A stretch of 64,000 bases of DNA. It comes from Lethocerus indicus (Eukaryota; Arthropoda; Insecta; Hemiptera; Belostomatidae). Position 1 is the stretch's first letter, and every line of letters starts with the position of its first letter. The stretch spans positions 9,858,001 through 9,922,000 of the forward strand of contig JACDQD010000004.1 in NCBI GenBank assembly GCA_019843655.1, given 5' to 3'. The translations under genes were made by a program, and so were the position numbers. Positions 1 through 15,020 of this stretch are shown piece by piece. The notes beneath the pieces were generated by a model. The model searched no databases, was not told the DNA's origin, and saw nothing but the letters and a program-made list of their open reading frames with translations.

Positions 1-312
1 CATGAATGTAGTTTTCAGCTGGAATCAGGATCTTGACGGATTGATAACGACAATGCCACTCCTCAATTGTGAACCACCTGTATAATTGTCTACTGTCCGT
101 CGGAAACTTTCACCCGCAAGTGAAAGTATTTTCAACATAAAACATCTCAACTTGCCCTAAAGAAGGATCGACTGCATTTCCGAGGAGTGGTTCCATGAAG
201 CTGCTCGGACCTAAGCAGCAAGATGAGATCCTTAAATATTAAATGAAAGTGTTGTGTGTTTCATAACTAAACTAATATTTTATAAACCTTCATTTGAAGA
301 CTAGTATTTCTA

Positions 313-315
<3 letters not shown>

Positions 316-364
<49 letters not shown>
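316..364. repeat. (TA)n microsatellite
   Basis: About 24 uninterrupted TA units, seen directly. No gene nearby. Confidence 0.95.
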
Positions 365-366
<2 letters not shown>

Positions 367-1598
367 ATACACGACTACAGCTGAAATGTATAATAGTTTA
401 GAATGTAATGTCATTATCCTTAATGAAGACTTCTATTGGGCCTAATCAGGGTCTGACATTTTCTTCAATATTTTATTGAAAAATCTCTGAAATATGTTTA
501 AAACACAAGCCAACTTCCACAAAACAGATTTGTGGTTACTTAATTTGTAATCTGTGAACACCAATAATAATTGAAAAAAAGCCATAAGAAGAAATCAGAA
601 AATGACTTTACTAACCGCATTATTGCACCAGAACAAAAATCACCGTCTATGATCCGGCCTTGAGTCCAAAAATCAAGGATATAAAGATGGATGAAATGAA
701 ACATTTATGAATTTCAGACGAACAACTGATGGGAACTTCCTTAATATTAATTTGCTTTAAATTACTGGAAATATATATGAGCCACACAAAACGCATACAC
801 GCGAGATGGGATCTACTACCAAATTCCATCTATTTTACCAAACTCAGCTAAATATCGATAACTATATTTAAAGGATCCGTAATTGCCCATATTTGTTTTC
901 TCGTAACGTTCCTAAATTCGTAATGTCCAATTATATTCTTCCATTTTATCTCTAGTTGAGTAAGAAATGAATTAGATTAGTATCATCAATTTAAATTCAA
1001 GCGTTTTATATGTGAAGAATAAGATACAAAAATATCGTTACACCTAAATCAAGGCTTCAGAATAGTTAATGAAGCCAACCAGAATATAGTATCCCCGATC
1101 CACACCAATTGGTACACCACAATACACGAGTTCAATACATGGATGCCTGCTTCATCAAGGTGTCTCCTCATAGAGGGAATTAATCTTGCCACGTGCCTAA
1201 GACTCCAAAAATATTCGCGATTTTTATTTCACTACTTAAAACTTTGACGACGCTCAATGGGTATATTTTCCTAATGATACATTTTACTATCAATACAGGG
1301 AGAAAATCCGAAACTAGTGCCCCGCGAATCCCCAAAAATAAGCCTACAGTCAATAATAACATTACCTTCTAACCAGATAACCCAAGTTGAGCATACCTGT
1401 CTTGTAAGAGTGTGCCCGACGTGGACGGTTGGCCCTCTTGCCAGGCCGGTCTGGTCGATGATTCTTTGAGTCGGTTCATCGCTGGCCAAGTGTCGGCCTC
1501 CAAATGGTCAGAGAGACAGAGAACGCCGGCAGAGGCGGCACACTTGACACTGGGACGGCCACGCACAAAGCCCTCTTTTACCGGACTCCATGGTCCAC

Positions 1599-1603
1599 CC
1601 CTC

Positions 1604-1640
<37 letters not shown>
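1599..1640. repeat. (CT)n microsatellite
   Basis: A run of CT dinucleotides. It produces spurious Ser-Leu and Arg-Glu open frames on both strands. A (CA)n run follows about 60 bases later. Confidence 0.93.
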
Positions 1641-1642
<2 letters not shown>

Positions 1643-1695
1643 TCCGCCGCTTGCAGGCATGAATTATTGCCGGTACTCAACTACTGTTCACTTCA

Positions 1696-1715
1696 ACACA
1701 CACACACACACACAT
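1696..1715. repeat. (CA)n microsatellite
   Basis: Short run of about nine CA units downstream of the CT repeat. Confidence 0.85.
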
Positions 1716-4700
1716 TGCCTTACTGAAATAGTAAGTGGCACTTCGCAGTACTCGTGCACACGTCTCCCCAATCCACCCTTCCGGTCTAAATTACTAGGAG
1801 GGAAAGGGAAACTTCCATTTTTCTCTGTATGTTCTCTTCCCATGTATGAAATTATACGATTGGTATTAATTAGAGTAAATACGCAGTGGGAGTGGTAATA
1901 AATGCACTACCGCATTTTAAGCGAGGAGACAATTTTACAAAAATGTCCTGATGTTCGTATAGTGGTATACCAACGTGGGAATAGTAGTCTAATTCGAGTA
2001 ATAAATATTAATACTTCAATTTGTATTTTACTAGACTATTTTTTTGTATTTAAACTACCTATAGTTTCAATATTAAGAATTTCAGTTATTCATTCCTGTT
2101 CTGTCACTAACTATGATTATAAAATCATAATAGTAGTGCCAATGTTATCCGAATAACCCAATTATTTATGCATAGTAGATAATTAAGATCCGACGAGAGA
2201 ATAGGAATTAAAAGAATTCGACTCATTTCAACTAATGTTAAGTACTCGACTTCAGTAAATGACTAATCTGAAAACCATAACAAGTACCTTATAGAACCGC
2301 TTTTTGAAATGAGAATTATGGTTATGAAAATAAGACTATGACTTCCTAATATTCCTATCAATGCTTATTACCTGCACGAAAACCCTGAGCTCTAGAAAAT
2401 ACTGGTTTACGTCGGGTCCAAGTGATTAAGAAACTGACGATACATCACCCTTAGTCTCGACGATACATCAGATACAGATTAACTACTTGACCTCCATTAG
2501 ATTCCCCGGCACATATTTATTTACTTTTTATTATCGATGAGAAAAACGTGTTTTCGATGGGAAAGAGATACGTTCGTGCGTCGGATCTGTAACCTGCGGA
2601 GTTATGCACTTTAAATTCAGTGACATAAATGGGCCATGACCGGTGTGAAAACACTAGTCGGCACTGATACACCTGCTTTTTTTTCTAATGAAGATAAAAA
2701 TCAGAAGGTGAACCGCCGCAACGTGATTTATTTGAAGTATGGTTCAGAATTTCGATTTACATTGTCCTTCAATTTCTCGTTCCTTCGGAGAGCCCGTTAT
2801 CACAAGCAAAATTATTTGTTTCATGATTTGTTTCATGCATTTCTAGAATTCCGACATAAAATAACTGGTTATATACAATTTGAAAAATTCGATGTTTTTA
2901 TTTTATTCCAGAAGAAATGCCTGGAATCCATTCTAAAAGAAGATCTTCCATGTCTTTGCTGATATTGGAGAGAACCGCATCACTCACCCGGAGTAAATTC
3001 TTCCCACATTTATCTTCTTGTTGAAAAGATATGGAGAGTGTTTTATACATTTTTTTAAATGAGATAGACTTTGAAATAATTAATTTGAGGAATAGAAATT
3101 CAATCCTAGCTAACGAGGTTGAAGATGTGTCGATGGACCGATATAATTACCTGTATCAACAATAAGCTTCATCAGTATCCATTGTATCTCATCTGATGTT
3201 ACTTTAGGTTCCTATTGAATATTGTTTGGCCGTGTGTCTTAAACTGAAGACAATGTACCAACCTACAAAACTTAATGAATGAGGTCACTTAGTTCACTTT
3301 AATGAGATCTCGCATATGATTCTCGTTAATGCCCGGTAAACCAGGAACTGTCAATTATTTAGCATCTGAAAAGCATTAGAGAAAATGGGCCAGCATTTGT
3401 AATTTTCAAGTTACAATAAAAACAACGTTCGGGTTTTGAGTTGTATCAGACACTAAATTTTAAGCTCTGAGTATAGTGTAACCACGATATCCTTGGAGCG
3501 AAAAAACGTGAAACATTTCGCGTTTACTTGCCGCTACACCGAGGGAAGCATATACTTCTAAAGTAGGCCATTGTATCATCAAGCTAGACAATTCAAGAAA
3601 CAGGTCAGCATTCCATTACGCGTGTTTAACAGGATTTGGTGCACTAACATCTACCACGAATTTGGAGCACTGGTAGTTATCACTGAACGATTGTTGCGGA
3701 CAAATTGAGAAAAGGAAATTTAGTGTATCTCCCTCCTGTCATGAAAATTTCTAAATAGTTTTTCACTCAGCCCATATTCCTTTAAAGGTTTAAACGATTT
3801 ATTATTGTTCATACAGCCTATCTCATACTCTTGTTAAATTCAGTATCTATTATTAAAATTAAATATAGTATTAGATTGAACTAACTATAATATTTATAGG
3901 TGTGTAAAAAATATACAGACTACTTAGTTTTAAAATTTTAAAATCTTATTTTAGAAATTTAAATACTTACTTAACCTTGGTATTAGTAGTATTTGCAGAT
4001 TAGAAAATATCGTATTATTTTATAAAGGGAAATTAAGTAGTATTCAACTATCTATCTGTCTGTAATTTAAGATGGATAACGTGCGTTTTACCTCCACTAA
4101 ATATCATATTGTTCCTATTTAAGGAGCTGAGTTTTTGTATCACAATTCATTCGTTCTCCGCTTATGGTGAGCTCACGCAGTTTCCACACCATGTATGGCG
4201 TTATAGCATACCCATCAACAAACTTATATGAGACAGTGATTGCAATCGTAATTTAATTCTGGACTACTCCTAGTACAACATTCCAGCGGACCGTTACAAC
4301 ACTGCCGTCCTTAATATCGCTAGGGAACATTTCGAAACTTGGCTCGGGCTAGGGAGCACTTAACGCAGTAAGCAACGCACAATGCCTCCCATTCATGAGA
4401 CTCTAATTAACCTAGTTGGAATTTATTACTTTAAACTTATTATTTTTCAACCATCGACACCTTGGAATCATCAAATTTTAAACTTGGGTACAATCCCTAA
4501 CATTTCAGGATAAGTTTGTGGAAGCGAAATTTGGTTTTATATTTATAAGGTATCTTTAACCCCTGACTTTTTAATTATCCGTATCAAACAATATAGAGTT
4601 GTAATTTTCGTTAACGTTAGAAGAGGAGAGCTTGCAGATTTTGTTTGCGCAAAGTTTTTCTTGGGAACAAGAAATGGTACGCGCCTTACTTAAAAGACGG

Positions 4701-7700
4701 ATTCAACCCTGCATTATATGCGACCGATATATGTCTATTAATTTCACGACTAGGCCTATGTTCGTGATCATGTCAACTCTCCTATTTGAACATCGTTCTT
4801 GTCGTCCAGATGTGCACATATAATATTATTACTCTACCGGTTGTATTTCCCTCTATGTCAACTTCATTACCGCTTCAGTGTATTTACTCTAGGATGATAT
4901 TAACTCATGTTGCGTATGAACCCCTTTACCTATTTAAGCACCAAGTAAAGCTAATATCGCATTTTTTCCTTATGAAAGTGACTTCAAGACTGATAAAATC
5001 TGAAATTAATATAGGTTTTCTTAAAACCAGCCGTGGTCCAGTTAATCAGCAATAAATGTTGATTACATTTATGGGCGTGGTTATAAATCGTATCGGTCTG
5101 CTGCGCTTGCCTAGCTACAATAAATATCCGAACTTAAGCGCCCAAATACCCTGACAACGCATTCTAAAAACACGATATAAAATTGCAACAGTTATAAATC
5201 AATAGGTTCATTTTCACTTCCACCTATTTCGGATCCGTCGGTGAAATATTCAACACCGGCGACAATAGATATCTGCCTATATCAATGGGGCAGGTATCTC
5301 GCCAATAAAGTATTTACATTAAATTACACGTTTGGCGGACTCGCCTGTCCCCCGTCCATGGGGCTACCGGGGCCTAAATATTGAATCCGTGTAAATAACT
5401 GTCCGACGGCACCCCTCGGCCTTCCCCAGTCGATACCCGTCCCATGCAATATTTACCACCTCCTCAACCTGGTCACGGTGGTTTTCGGTCTCAGGGCCCT
5501 ACAAATCATGACGCAATCGGTAGCACCTTCCACGGTTTATTACCTTTTAATTAAATATTATAAAGACAGTATTCGTTCTTATATAAAGACCGGGAAGGAC
5601 TCGTCTTGTGCTTAAAATCCTTAAAATATGCCGAGTTTAAAATTCTGCGAATAATCAACTTTTCTGCTACCACTTCAGATCGGTTGGTAGGGCCTTAATT
5701 TTCAATGAACGTTGACTGTGCAGTGATACAAAAACGGAATCAGACAAAATCTATTCTAAAAATACGAACGCGCGTTTCATTATTAATCTAGCAATTGTCG
5801 ATCCAGTTATAATTATTGCATGTTAATTAAATAAATTTAGATTAATGTCACGACAACCAATAGAAAATACTGATTCCATACACGGTACACACAAATTGAC
5901 ACGGTGACTAGAAATTCAGTTCGGTCGTCGAGTCACAACTGCTACTTAGTTATTCATACCTAGTGGAAACCAATGTTTGCATGAGTGTGACAATGGGTAA
6001 GGTTATTTACACTGACTGTAACAATTCGCAATACACAATGAAGTGAAATCCGTAAAGAAACTTCTTTAGTTTAATGAATAAAGGAACTACTAGTCTCTTA
6101 ACGGTAATTGGAACTTTATATAAACCGTCTTGCAATAATTTAATTAGCTTTGTCATACTGAAATTCTGAGCTGAAGTGCAGAAATAGTGCTAAAAAGTAA
6201 GCATGGATACACTAGGGCCAACAGTCCGATCAATGGGACTATTTAAGCGAGTGTGTCTTGTCATCAGAGAGAGTCAATCTCTAAAATTAAGTAGACATTT
6301 ATTTAGACTTCACGAATACTCTCGTTGTATGAGACGGAATTTTCAATTCACGGTTAAGAAATAATATTGGGGGAACCGAACATATATGTATAAATTATGT
6401 ATTTATAAATTATGTGCGCCTTTGTAAACTCAAACAGTCCTATTTAAATTATATTTGAGTATACAGAAATATATACAGCCAAACACATAATTAAAGACCT
6501 ACCAATTATCTACAAATTCCGGTACAATTCTGTGTAAAGGATTCACCCTACTTGGAGTTTGTGTACTGGCGGTAAGAACAACGGTTCTCCGAGATAACGG
6601 TTGTGCGGATTGACTGTCGCACCAAATCGAAACACTGAGTTAATTTTACCGCAAACAGTGAGTGACCTACTCCATCCTTAAACTACATTCCAAAGGCGCC
6701 ACCGTTTCATCCCGAGGTAGCGCACAAGATACCGGCTGATATCAATGCAATAACAATGCGTATTCGAAGTGATAAGCAATATTAATTTTCGCGAATTCGA
6801 TCGTCTAATGAATAGTATGAAAACCAGGAGCCAGGTGTTATTTTCATACTTTCTGTTTTCGAAAATAAAAATGAAGGAATAGCAGTCGTGCTTTATCAGC
6901 GGAGCAGGGCTAGGTTGAAATAAGCACCACTGCTCTATCTCTTTAGGAACTCATTTATTTTTACTACCGCGCTTAAAAGTTTAATATTAAATGAAAGAGT
7001 TTTGGGGCGGGCTTCTTGCCCGAAGGCATATAAACTTGATATTGTCAGGCTTGTTCTTTTTTTGGCCGTTTCATACGGAATCTAGTTGTTGGTTACTCTC
7101 TAACCATTCAAAGCAAACCAAAAATCCTAAATAATCTATCTGGTTCTGAGACACGGCCTCACTCTATGAGGAACACGCGACAACCATGAGAAGATACATC
7201 GACCTTCACATCAGTTAATGCCCAAGAACACATTCTGGCGCTTCAGTTTCAGTGGCATATTATTTATTGTGTTATTACATCTAATATTATTACATTATTA
7301 TTTATTATATTTTTTATCGGTCTTCATGTTTTATTCATTTTCGGAAATGTTAACCATATCGTCCGAATGGGATCGTGCCTGTTCTCTGGGCACCATTTTT
7401 AACACGTCCCATGCCCGTTCATTCATTTTTGTATGCGAGGTCGATTCCTGACTTGAATTCAAGATTGAATTATAATACTTTAATCGGGACTTAAAAAGTA
7501 TCTTGGACTCTACGTTATCTTCGGCATTACCCAGCAAACTTAGCTAAATAAATTGTAGCCTCTATTGTCGATTGCGTGACAGTTACACCCTCACTGTTTC
7601 CCATCTCGGTTGCGTTTCTGACCAAAGCGAAATGAAATTCTTTTCATACTGAGACACGCTAAGAAATACAAATTACAGAGATTGTAGGATTGAACAATCA

Positions 7701-8236
7701 TTCCGATCCTCAGTCTGGCGAAAACATATCCTTGAACGATGGAAAATCATTTTTCGAAACTGAAAATTTCATTTATAATTTGACATTTAACGCGTATGAC
7801 ATATTTACTTAAATAACACAGCACAATAGCACAAAACATGATTATTTTTTATATCAATGTAGTTTAGAAAGGAAACTATAACTGCATTACTAAAATCGTA
7901 CATAAAACCTATGGTGTTTCAAGTATGATAAATGATTTAGTTTTTACTAATATTATTTTTGACAATTTCCAATGCGGAAACTCTGCGTGAATATCTCCTA
8001 CTAAACATGTATATTTCACAACTCAGATAAGTATTTCTGAGTACCTCACAAAAGGTCGTAATGGTTGCTTTGCTTGAAGTAATTGCAACAAATAATTACA
8101 TCCCCCATTAAACTTGTAACGCGTCACTTTAATAACGATGAGTCTTGTAATTCCAACGTTGATTATGGATAAAAATAACACAAACTTCTTTTTTCTAGAT
8201 AATACCATCATACCATACCATCATTCTTACGTCTCC

Positions 8237-8348
8237 ACTCGCTGATTTGGTCTTATGCTAGACCAACTACAACTCCTTCCTAGTGTCCAGTCGCGCTAGT
8301 AGATTACTGAGGCCCAAGACAGTCTAGCACAAGACCAAATCAGCGAGT
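8237..8348. mobile_element. MITE-like palindromic element, short copy
   Basis: Two 26-base arms, 8237-8262 and 8323-8348, are inverted copies of each other with one mismatch. The left arm begins ACTCGCTGATTTGGTC and the right arm ends GACCAAATCAGCGAGT. There is no coding sequence between them. The same arm motif and the inner AGTAGATTA motif recur in a larger element at 35.2 kb, so this belongs to a dispersed non-autonomous family. No clear target-site duplication is visible, so the exact ends are uncertain. Confidence 0.75.
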
Positions 8349-11300
8349 AAAATCGGAATATGGCATTAACGGTTGTATTCTAAGTCTTCGTGGTCGACTG
8401 CGGCAGGTATCTTAAATTAATAGTATTACTATCTCCTTCTCGTCTGGCCACGTAGAAGAAAAAATAGTTACTCCATTACAAGGAGCAATGTAGCTAAAAT
8501 TTCTGTGTTTTATGCTGACTACCGTAATTATTTTGAGATTATTATTAAAAATATTTTTTCCGACGAAGATTAGTTCTCAACGGATGCGTAATCTCGATTT
8601 CCTCCAAGCTGAAAACTACGACAGTTAACTGTCAAGAACCTGTCGAGACGGTTTAATCAACATCGGGTTGTAGGGCGCCAGCCGTAACGTAACGCCCTCT
8701 GAAGTGGAGAACTGAGATTGGGAAAGGAATGCGCTCCCCTACCAGAAGAGTTCGCTAACAGGTAGAACATATCGGAGCTCGCGCGCACGCTCACCGCGCC
8801 CATACTTGCCCGCTCTGTTACACAATACACTTTCCCCTTCAAGTCTGGCCTCTTCGGGGCTCCCACCTCGCTCCCTAATTTATTACATTCCACGCTATTT
8901 CTTCGCAGTTAACTTTCATATCTTGGCTTATTTTGCCCTCGCTAGGAGCTCACTTGTCTCGTCCCGTCGCTGATCTACGGAGTCTCAGGCTCTGGTCCAG
9001 ACTAACTATTGGCCGTATTGAACGTATGGCGCAAGATAGATGACAAAAATATAACATGTTCTTATCTAACTTATATTTCACTGCAACTAACAAAACGGTA
9101 CTCATCCATCAACAATTTGACAGGGATTCTATCCCAGTTTCTCAACTTCATTTCAGGACTTATGCTAGTGTGCAAACAGAATTGAAACTAATGAGATTTA
9201 TTATTGGCAACAAGATATGAACTGGAACCCGAGGTTCTGATTTCCCTACTAAATTATTGAGGCGTTGAATGCATATTATATGTACAGATGATTATGTACT
9301 ATCATCAATTTAGAATCACACCTGCCCAGCCTTTTCGGCCGTCTTTATATATGAAAACTAAACATCAATATTCTTCTCAGCATTTGGTTTACCTTAATTG
9401 CCAACAAATAAATGGAAAGTAACAATGAGCTTTAAATGGAAAATCTAAAAGAAAAAATCAAGCCCTAACGCAAAAAGAAATCAACCCCCCAAAATCAAAA
9501 TCAAATTACATCAGCTTGGGACAAATAGTAAAAAACAAACAAACCAGAGTAGGAACCACCAGTAGGAAGGCCAAGTGAGTTTATGTTAGTATTATATCTG
9601 ATGGAATTTCAGTTCCATGGAAGATCATTTGAGTTGCTTACATGAATTAAATAAAATTCGTCCTTGACAACGTGGCTGCCGCATATACGAACTGCAGTCG
9701 CTGAAACAGGTTTGCTATTACCAACATTTTTTTTTGCGGTTTATCGAGCCAGGGCAAGCCGTGCGCATTTGCCTCCTTATTAACAATCTATAGAGCCGCA
9801 CTGTGTAATGGGATTTCCTTGTAAATTGCAGGACGCGCTCGGAGTAAGAAAATATTCTATGGTATTCCCTGTTTTCCCAACTCAGCATGAGGAGGAAGTT
9901 GGACCCGACTGACGATTTTGCGAAGACAATACTTCCTGTATTCCTTGTTTATAGAGAAAGTTCACCCGAGTAATTTCCCCGGTCGTATCCTTTATATTAC
10001 TTGGCGAGAAATCGAAGGTCGGTCAACGCTTCAACGACGCCTTTAATGAGGCATAACTTTAAAATAACTTCGGATAAAGGTAAAGGTAAATGGCATGCAG
10101 TAGACATTTCAGTCGAAAATTTTTAAATAAAACACTAATTTCCAATTAGTTTTGAATTGAATTTGAGAAAGGTTTTCTCAATAGATAAACTAGATAATGA
10201 TAACACTATTATTAAGAGCCATTCAGCATACACACGAGAAAACGTAAATAGCTCAATCAAGATCTCGATCTTTCATTTAGGATGACAATACGTAATTTCT
10301 GTTTACGACCATGATTTCAGTTTACGTTCTTGCTCTTAACGATTGCTCCGGTTTGTAAAATCTAAACGAACTGTAGAACAGATAATCGTATAATATTTAA
10401 GTATCTTCATTTATACGGAATTTTATTCCGTACATTGAGAAATGTCCCTCTAATTTCTCTTAAGAATTTCGCTTAACATACCACCGTTCTGTGTGTCGCC
10501 GTTAGGGGAATTTTAGAATATAAACTGCGTAATTACTTCCATCCTTAATTAAGTATACATAACATAATGGGTATTAATTTGTTCACCTCACAAGTTCATG
10601 AATGTTTAACAAGAAATCAGGTTATAAGATGTTTCTCGGCCTACCTTTCTGTTAACACTTTATATTATTATGGTTCTTCACCAGTTCGCCTATGTCTAGT
10701 CGTGTCAGATACTAAATAATTTTTTATCAGGTTGAGGGTCAGTCACGGTTTTCCTCCTTGGTCTCTCAATAGATTGGTTTCTGCTGTCCATTATCAACAG
10801 TATATTAATGGAAGAACATAGAAAGTTCTATATAGCGGTCGTGATTTCTACGTAGGATCGCGAATTTCTGGCAGGTTTATCGCGGTTTATTTTCTTTATT
10901 ATTTGACTTTCCAAATTGAATTCTTCTCAGGATGTAAGCCTGGCTCTCCGATTGTATACTTGAAATTAAACTGTTATAGACTTTCCCAATATTTCATCAC
11001 TCTTGTGATTTTACACTCTATAACATATTGGCTGCCGATGAAGCATCAGATCAGCATTTTATGTGTGTGCGCGCGGAAGAGAGACCAAAAGAGAGTGAAA
11101 GCTGCCCACTGAGGGGGGAGGGAGAGCTAGACAGCCAAACAGGCTCACTTTCGGTTGTGAGACAATTCTCGAGATCAGAGCTACAGCACCAATAGCATAG
11201 AAACCTTTCTTGCAGTTACAATTATCACTTACTGTCAAATCTTTAACCGTTGTGTTATTTTATTGGCATTTATTAAACATCCTGCAGCCTTCAAAGTTGC

Positions 11301-11764
11301 AATCTCTGTCCGGTACATAATCAGCGCATCAACTATTTTAAAAGTAGTGTTAGTTAAATGTTTAATGTTTAATGATTAAATGTTAGTTTAAATGTGTTGT
11401 TAAATGTTTATGCGCTAAATATTTCTCCATGCAATACTCATTGAGCTAACACCATTAGGGAAAACCATAGTATGTTTCACAACAGATGGTTTTCATAATC
11501 CGAACTGTCGGCCAATTTCAGGAATGGAACGCGGAGTTGTAATTTGGAAGTTTTTTTGTATCTCTCATCCGATTATGCCATCTGCGAAAGCTAAGCCACA
11601 GCAAACACGTTTCAACTAAAGCACCTTCAGTGCCCGAGGAGTACGAAAAAACTAAATATGTGCCTTTGCGTCTGTGTGCGAGTACATTTAATAAATCCCT
11701 CAACATCGGTAATATGAAGTAATACCATTCTTTTTTTAAATGTCACCGATCATTACCAGTTCTT

Positions 11765-11822
11765 TTCAAAAAGTAAATGTATGTGTTTACAAAATCATAC
11801 TCGTTTTTATTTACTTTTTGAA
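11765..11822. repeat. Perfect 14-bp inverted repeat
   Basis: TTCAAAAAGTAAAT at 11765-11778 is answered by its exact reverse complement at 11809-11822, with a loop of about 30 bases. No gene lies nearby. It could be a tiny MITE remnant or chance in AT-rich DNA. Confidence 0.6.
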
Positions 11823-14524
11823 GTGTACCACATAAGAAGTGGTTGGTTACTAACACAACGCTGTTTAGGTATTTAATTCCAAACCACAGGACAGGTGGCG
11901 ACCCACGTTCAACCATTTGGGTCTATTAAATTCCCATCTCCCAATAAAATATGTTTTCTAAAACGCTCAATCGTAAGTTTCAACAAATTTCGTGATTTAT
12001 CTGGAATATTTTCAGACTTTGCAAAAACGATTTTGTAGTTGCATTAAACAAAAAATGTCAGAACTCAAGGGTTACATAATATAGTCATATATTAGTGGTG
12101 TTCAACCGTTTGATGAAAAAGGGTTGTTTTATTGGAAGTTTATAACAACAGTAATTATGACCACCGCTAGATAAAGCCCAAGTTGCAATTTGGTGCCTAT
12201 TAAGGTGCAATTTGTGTTCGATGTGAAATTCCCAAACTCATTAATGCAATTACCGATTTAATAAAGAATGGAATTCTTGTTACGTCCCATGTGAAATAAT
12301 CTGACGGCCGCATCAGGTTTCGTCACTTGAGCGTCAACACTGCGTCACTAATGATTGCGTTAAACGTCAACGCCTGCCTTCCAAAGGGGACCTCTGGAGA
12401 ATTTTTTATTTCTTTGAACAAGCCATCTTGAATACAATGCCGTTGTCTGTTGAGAAAGACCTCCCCCGTTCACGTATTCAACTGGTTGTCTGGCAATGGT
12501 TTAATAAGGAATAGGCCCAATAAATATAAATATGTGAGCGCACTCGACCTTACCGCGTGCTATTCGAACACTACAACCTGACCCTAGGTGGATTTCCGAA
12601 CTGTTTCAATTTAGATACACCGCGTGATCCATAAAATAATCGAATAACAGTGATTCTCAGGTTCTGGGCGATAAGGAACGAAAACGCCACACAAACCTGT
12701 CGAATATTAATTATACTATTGCGGAATATACACCTGAAAGCCCTACCTAAAAGGGATTAGAAATAAGAATAAATTCAGTAGATATCTTATCTTATTCATC
12801 TTGTTTTCTACACTTAAAAAGATGTACATCGTCTTTCAATTGACTTTTACGCGTAAATAAACAACATTACACATATGCAAATATTAAAAATAGATGCTAC
12901 ATATTAAAAATGGGTAGGACTTACCAAAAAATCCGACGCGTCCGGACAGGATATTTCATCACCGTTAAGGACATTGCGATATTATGAGAATAAAACAAAA
13001 AAAAAATAGAAAACTAACAAAGATTTCAATTCGGATCAATGGCTGTCCACTCTTAGGAATTTTAATGTACGTCTAGAAATAGCGGTTTAAACAGCTGTTT
13101 AACACTAATGAATTTCTTTATACACACTAAACATTCTATAAATGTATACTAAACTTTGTATTATTATATCTAATAAATAATGTAAACAGTATCAATCTTG
13201 ATTTGTTTTTTGTTCATAATACCTGGTGTTTATAACTGAGATAGAAGTACAGTTCTTCACAGTTTTCCATTCGTAGTGTTTGTTTCCACGGTACGAGAAA
13301 ACAAACATCATGAAATAAATATATATCTCACGATTTCAGTGTGAAAGAAAATTCAATCAAAAATTAAGTATTTTAACAGGTACGCTGGAACATGAAAACT
13401 TACCTACAGATTAGCTCAGCATATTAACAAAAATTTCTAAGAAGCATTTACGACAAGACATTTGTCCGAAAAAGGAAATCTTATTATAAACATGGTAATC
13501 ACTGCGGAAACTAACTGCTGGACCAAAAAACTAACTGCTTTGATGCAGTTAACGCCCTGACTGGATTATATGATAGAAAACGCCACTGCCTAGCCTATAG
13601 TGTCATCGTTCCGAATGTTTATTGCAGTACACTGAGAAAGCATGATTCTTTTCAAACATTCTGACATATTCTTTAGTTTCAAATATAAAACATTATATAG
13701 TATAGAATATTAAAAAACTATTTAATAGCCTGAATAAAAATTAAAGAATTAGTGTATCTTATCAACTTAAAATGAATTGGGAATAAGGCCAAGTCAGAAA
13801 TCTCAGGCCCAAGCTATTTTCAGTCGGGAATTGCCAAGTGGAGGGGTCCATTACAGTGCACTATTTAAAATACGAATAAAAAAAATAAAAATAGCTACTT
13901 ATGAGTTTTCATAAACTTCCTCCAGGTTCCACAGTCATGTGTTTATTCATCAGTACCCTCCAAGCATTGGAATAAATTAAATGCTCAAAAAAAATTGTTG
14001 GATAAAATTGGCACGACTAAGAATATAATCGTTGTCCTAACTTTCGTACTAATATATTTGAATAGAATAATAAAACCAGAATTATTTCTTATAACATTTA
14101 ATATACATCTAATATTAAAACCTGAGTAATGCAATGAATAATGCTTTTAAATAACAACACAAACAACGATTAACTATTTTCAATGTGCAAACGTCAAAAT
14201 ACCAAAATGTGAAGAAAGTGATAAGTATAATGGAAAACACGTATGTGGGGAAAAGTATAGAGTTTTTTCATATGACTCAAATACATGTTGAAATAAAGGC
14301 ACAGAAGCTGAGATAATGTCAAGAAATGTGAAGAATTCAATAACTAATTGTGTCGTAAATTATTCTGCACAATGAATAAATGACACAATCCAGAAGAAAA
14401 ACTGGACATAACAAGATAAAAATTTCTCCAGATGCGTCAGTTGTTAAATTTCTCGCGCTTCTTGCGTTGGGGGTCCTCAGTGTCTAAGACGGACTGCGGC
14501 TACCAAAATCTGAACAATTAAATT

Positions 14525-14824
14525 TCAAAATTTCATTACATTTTGGAGTTTAAGGGAAAGATTTTTTGGCGACAGCCCATTCGCAGGTTGCGCAAGAATC
14601 CTTGTAGTGCCCTTCGGCACTGTCCAACGTGGAAGAACTGCCCAACTAGGCACTTCGGCCTTATACAGGTCGATGACGGGCGATCGAGGAGCAACATTTA
14701 CCGTCAAAATAATTTCGTTTCGCCGTCCTTCTGTTAGTGGGAAAAGTTTGATAGGGAGGGGGTCCTTGGAGTGTGAACCGTCGACGTTTGGTGTTCCATT
14801 GTGAGGGGAGGCGGCGGCTGCCAT
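14525..14824 (-). CDS. Possible 99-aa ORF in a GC-richer island, unrecognised
   Basis: An ATG followed by an Ala run opens a 99-codon frame in a locally GC-richer stretch (about 14.4-15.1 kb). The composition is mixed and not obviously low-complexity. However, other frames on both strands are also open across the same bases, which suggests GC content rather than selection. I recognise no family, and see no signal peptide, membrane segment or convincing splice site. It is listed only as a candidate; a chance frame or an old transposon fragment is at least as likely. Confidence 0.15.
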   Translation of the reverse strand: MAAAASPHNGTPNVDGSHSKDPLPIKLFPLTEGRRNEIILTVNVAPRSPVIDLYKAEVPSWAVLPRWTVPKGTTRILAQPANGLSPKNLSLKLQNVMKF

Positions 14825-14993
14825 ACAAATTGGCCAGCGGCCGCATAGCCGAGTGTCTCCTTCGTAACAGTCGATACCCCACTTACAATTCGCCGACTTA
14901 TTAGGTATACCCTTCCCTCCCCCACTCCGACCTTTTACAATATAGGATTTCCGGCCCCGACTCCGTTAACGCTCCACACTGACGCAAGAGCCT

Positions 14994-15020
14994 CTCTCTA
15001 TCTCTCTCTCTCTCTCTCTG
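14994..15020. repeat. (TC)n microsatellite
   Basis: Run of TC dinucleotides with small interruptions at its left edge. Confidence 0.88.

Noticed and set aside
8657..8893. 78-codon minus-strand frame in a GC-richer patch
   Set aside because: No splice context, family motif or second exon; looks like a chance frame.
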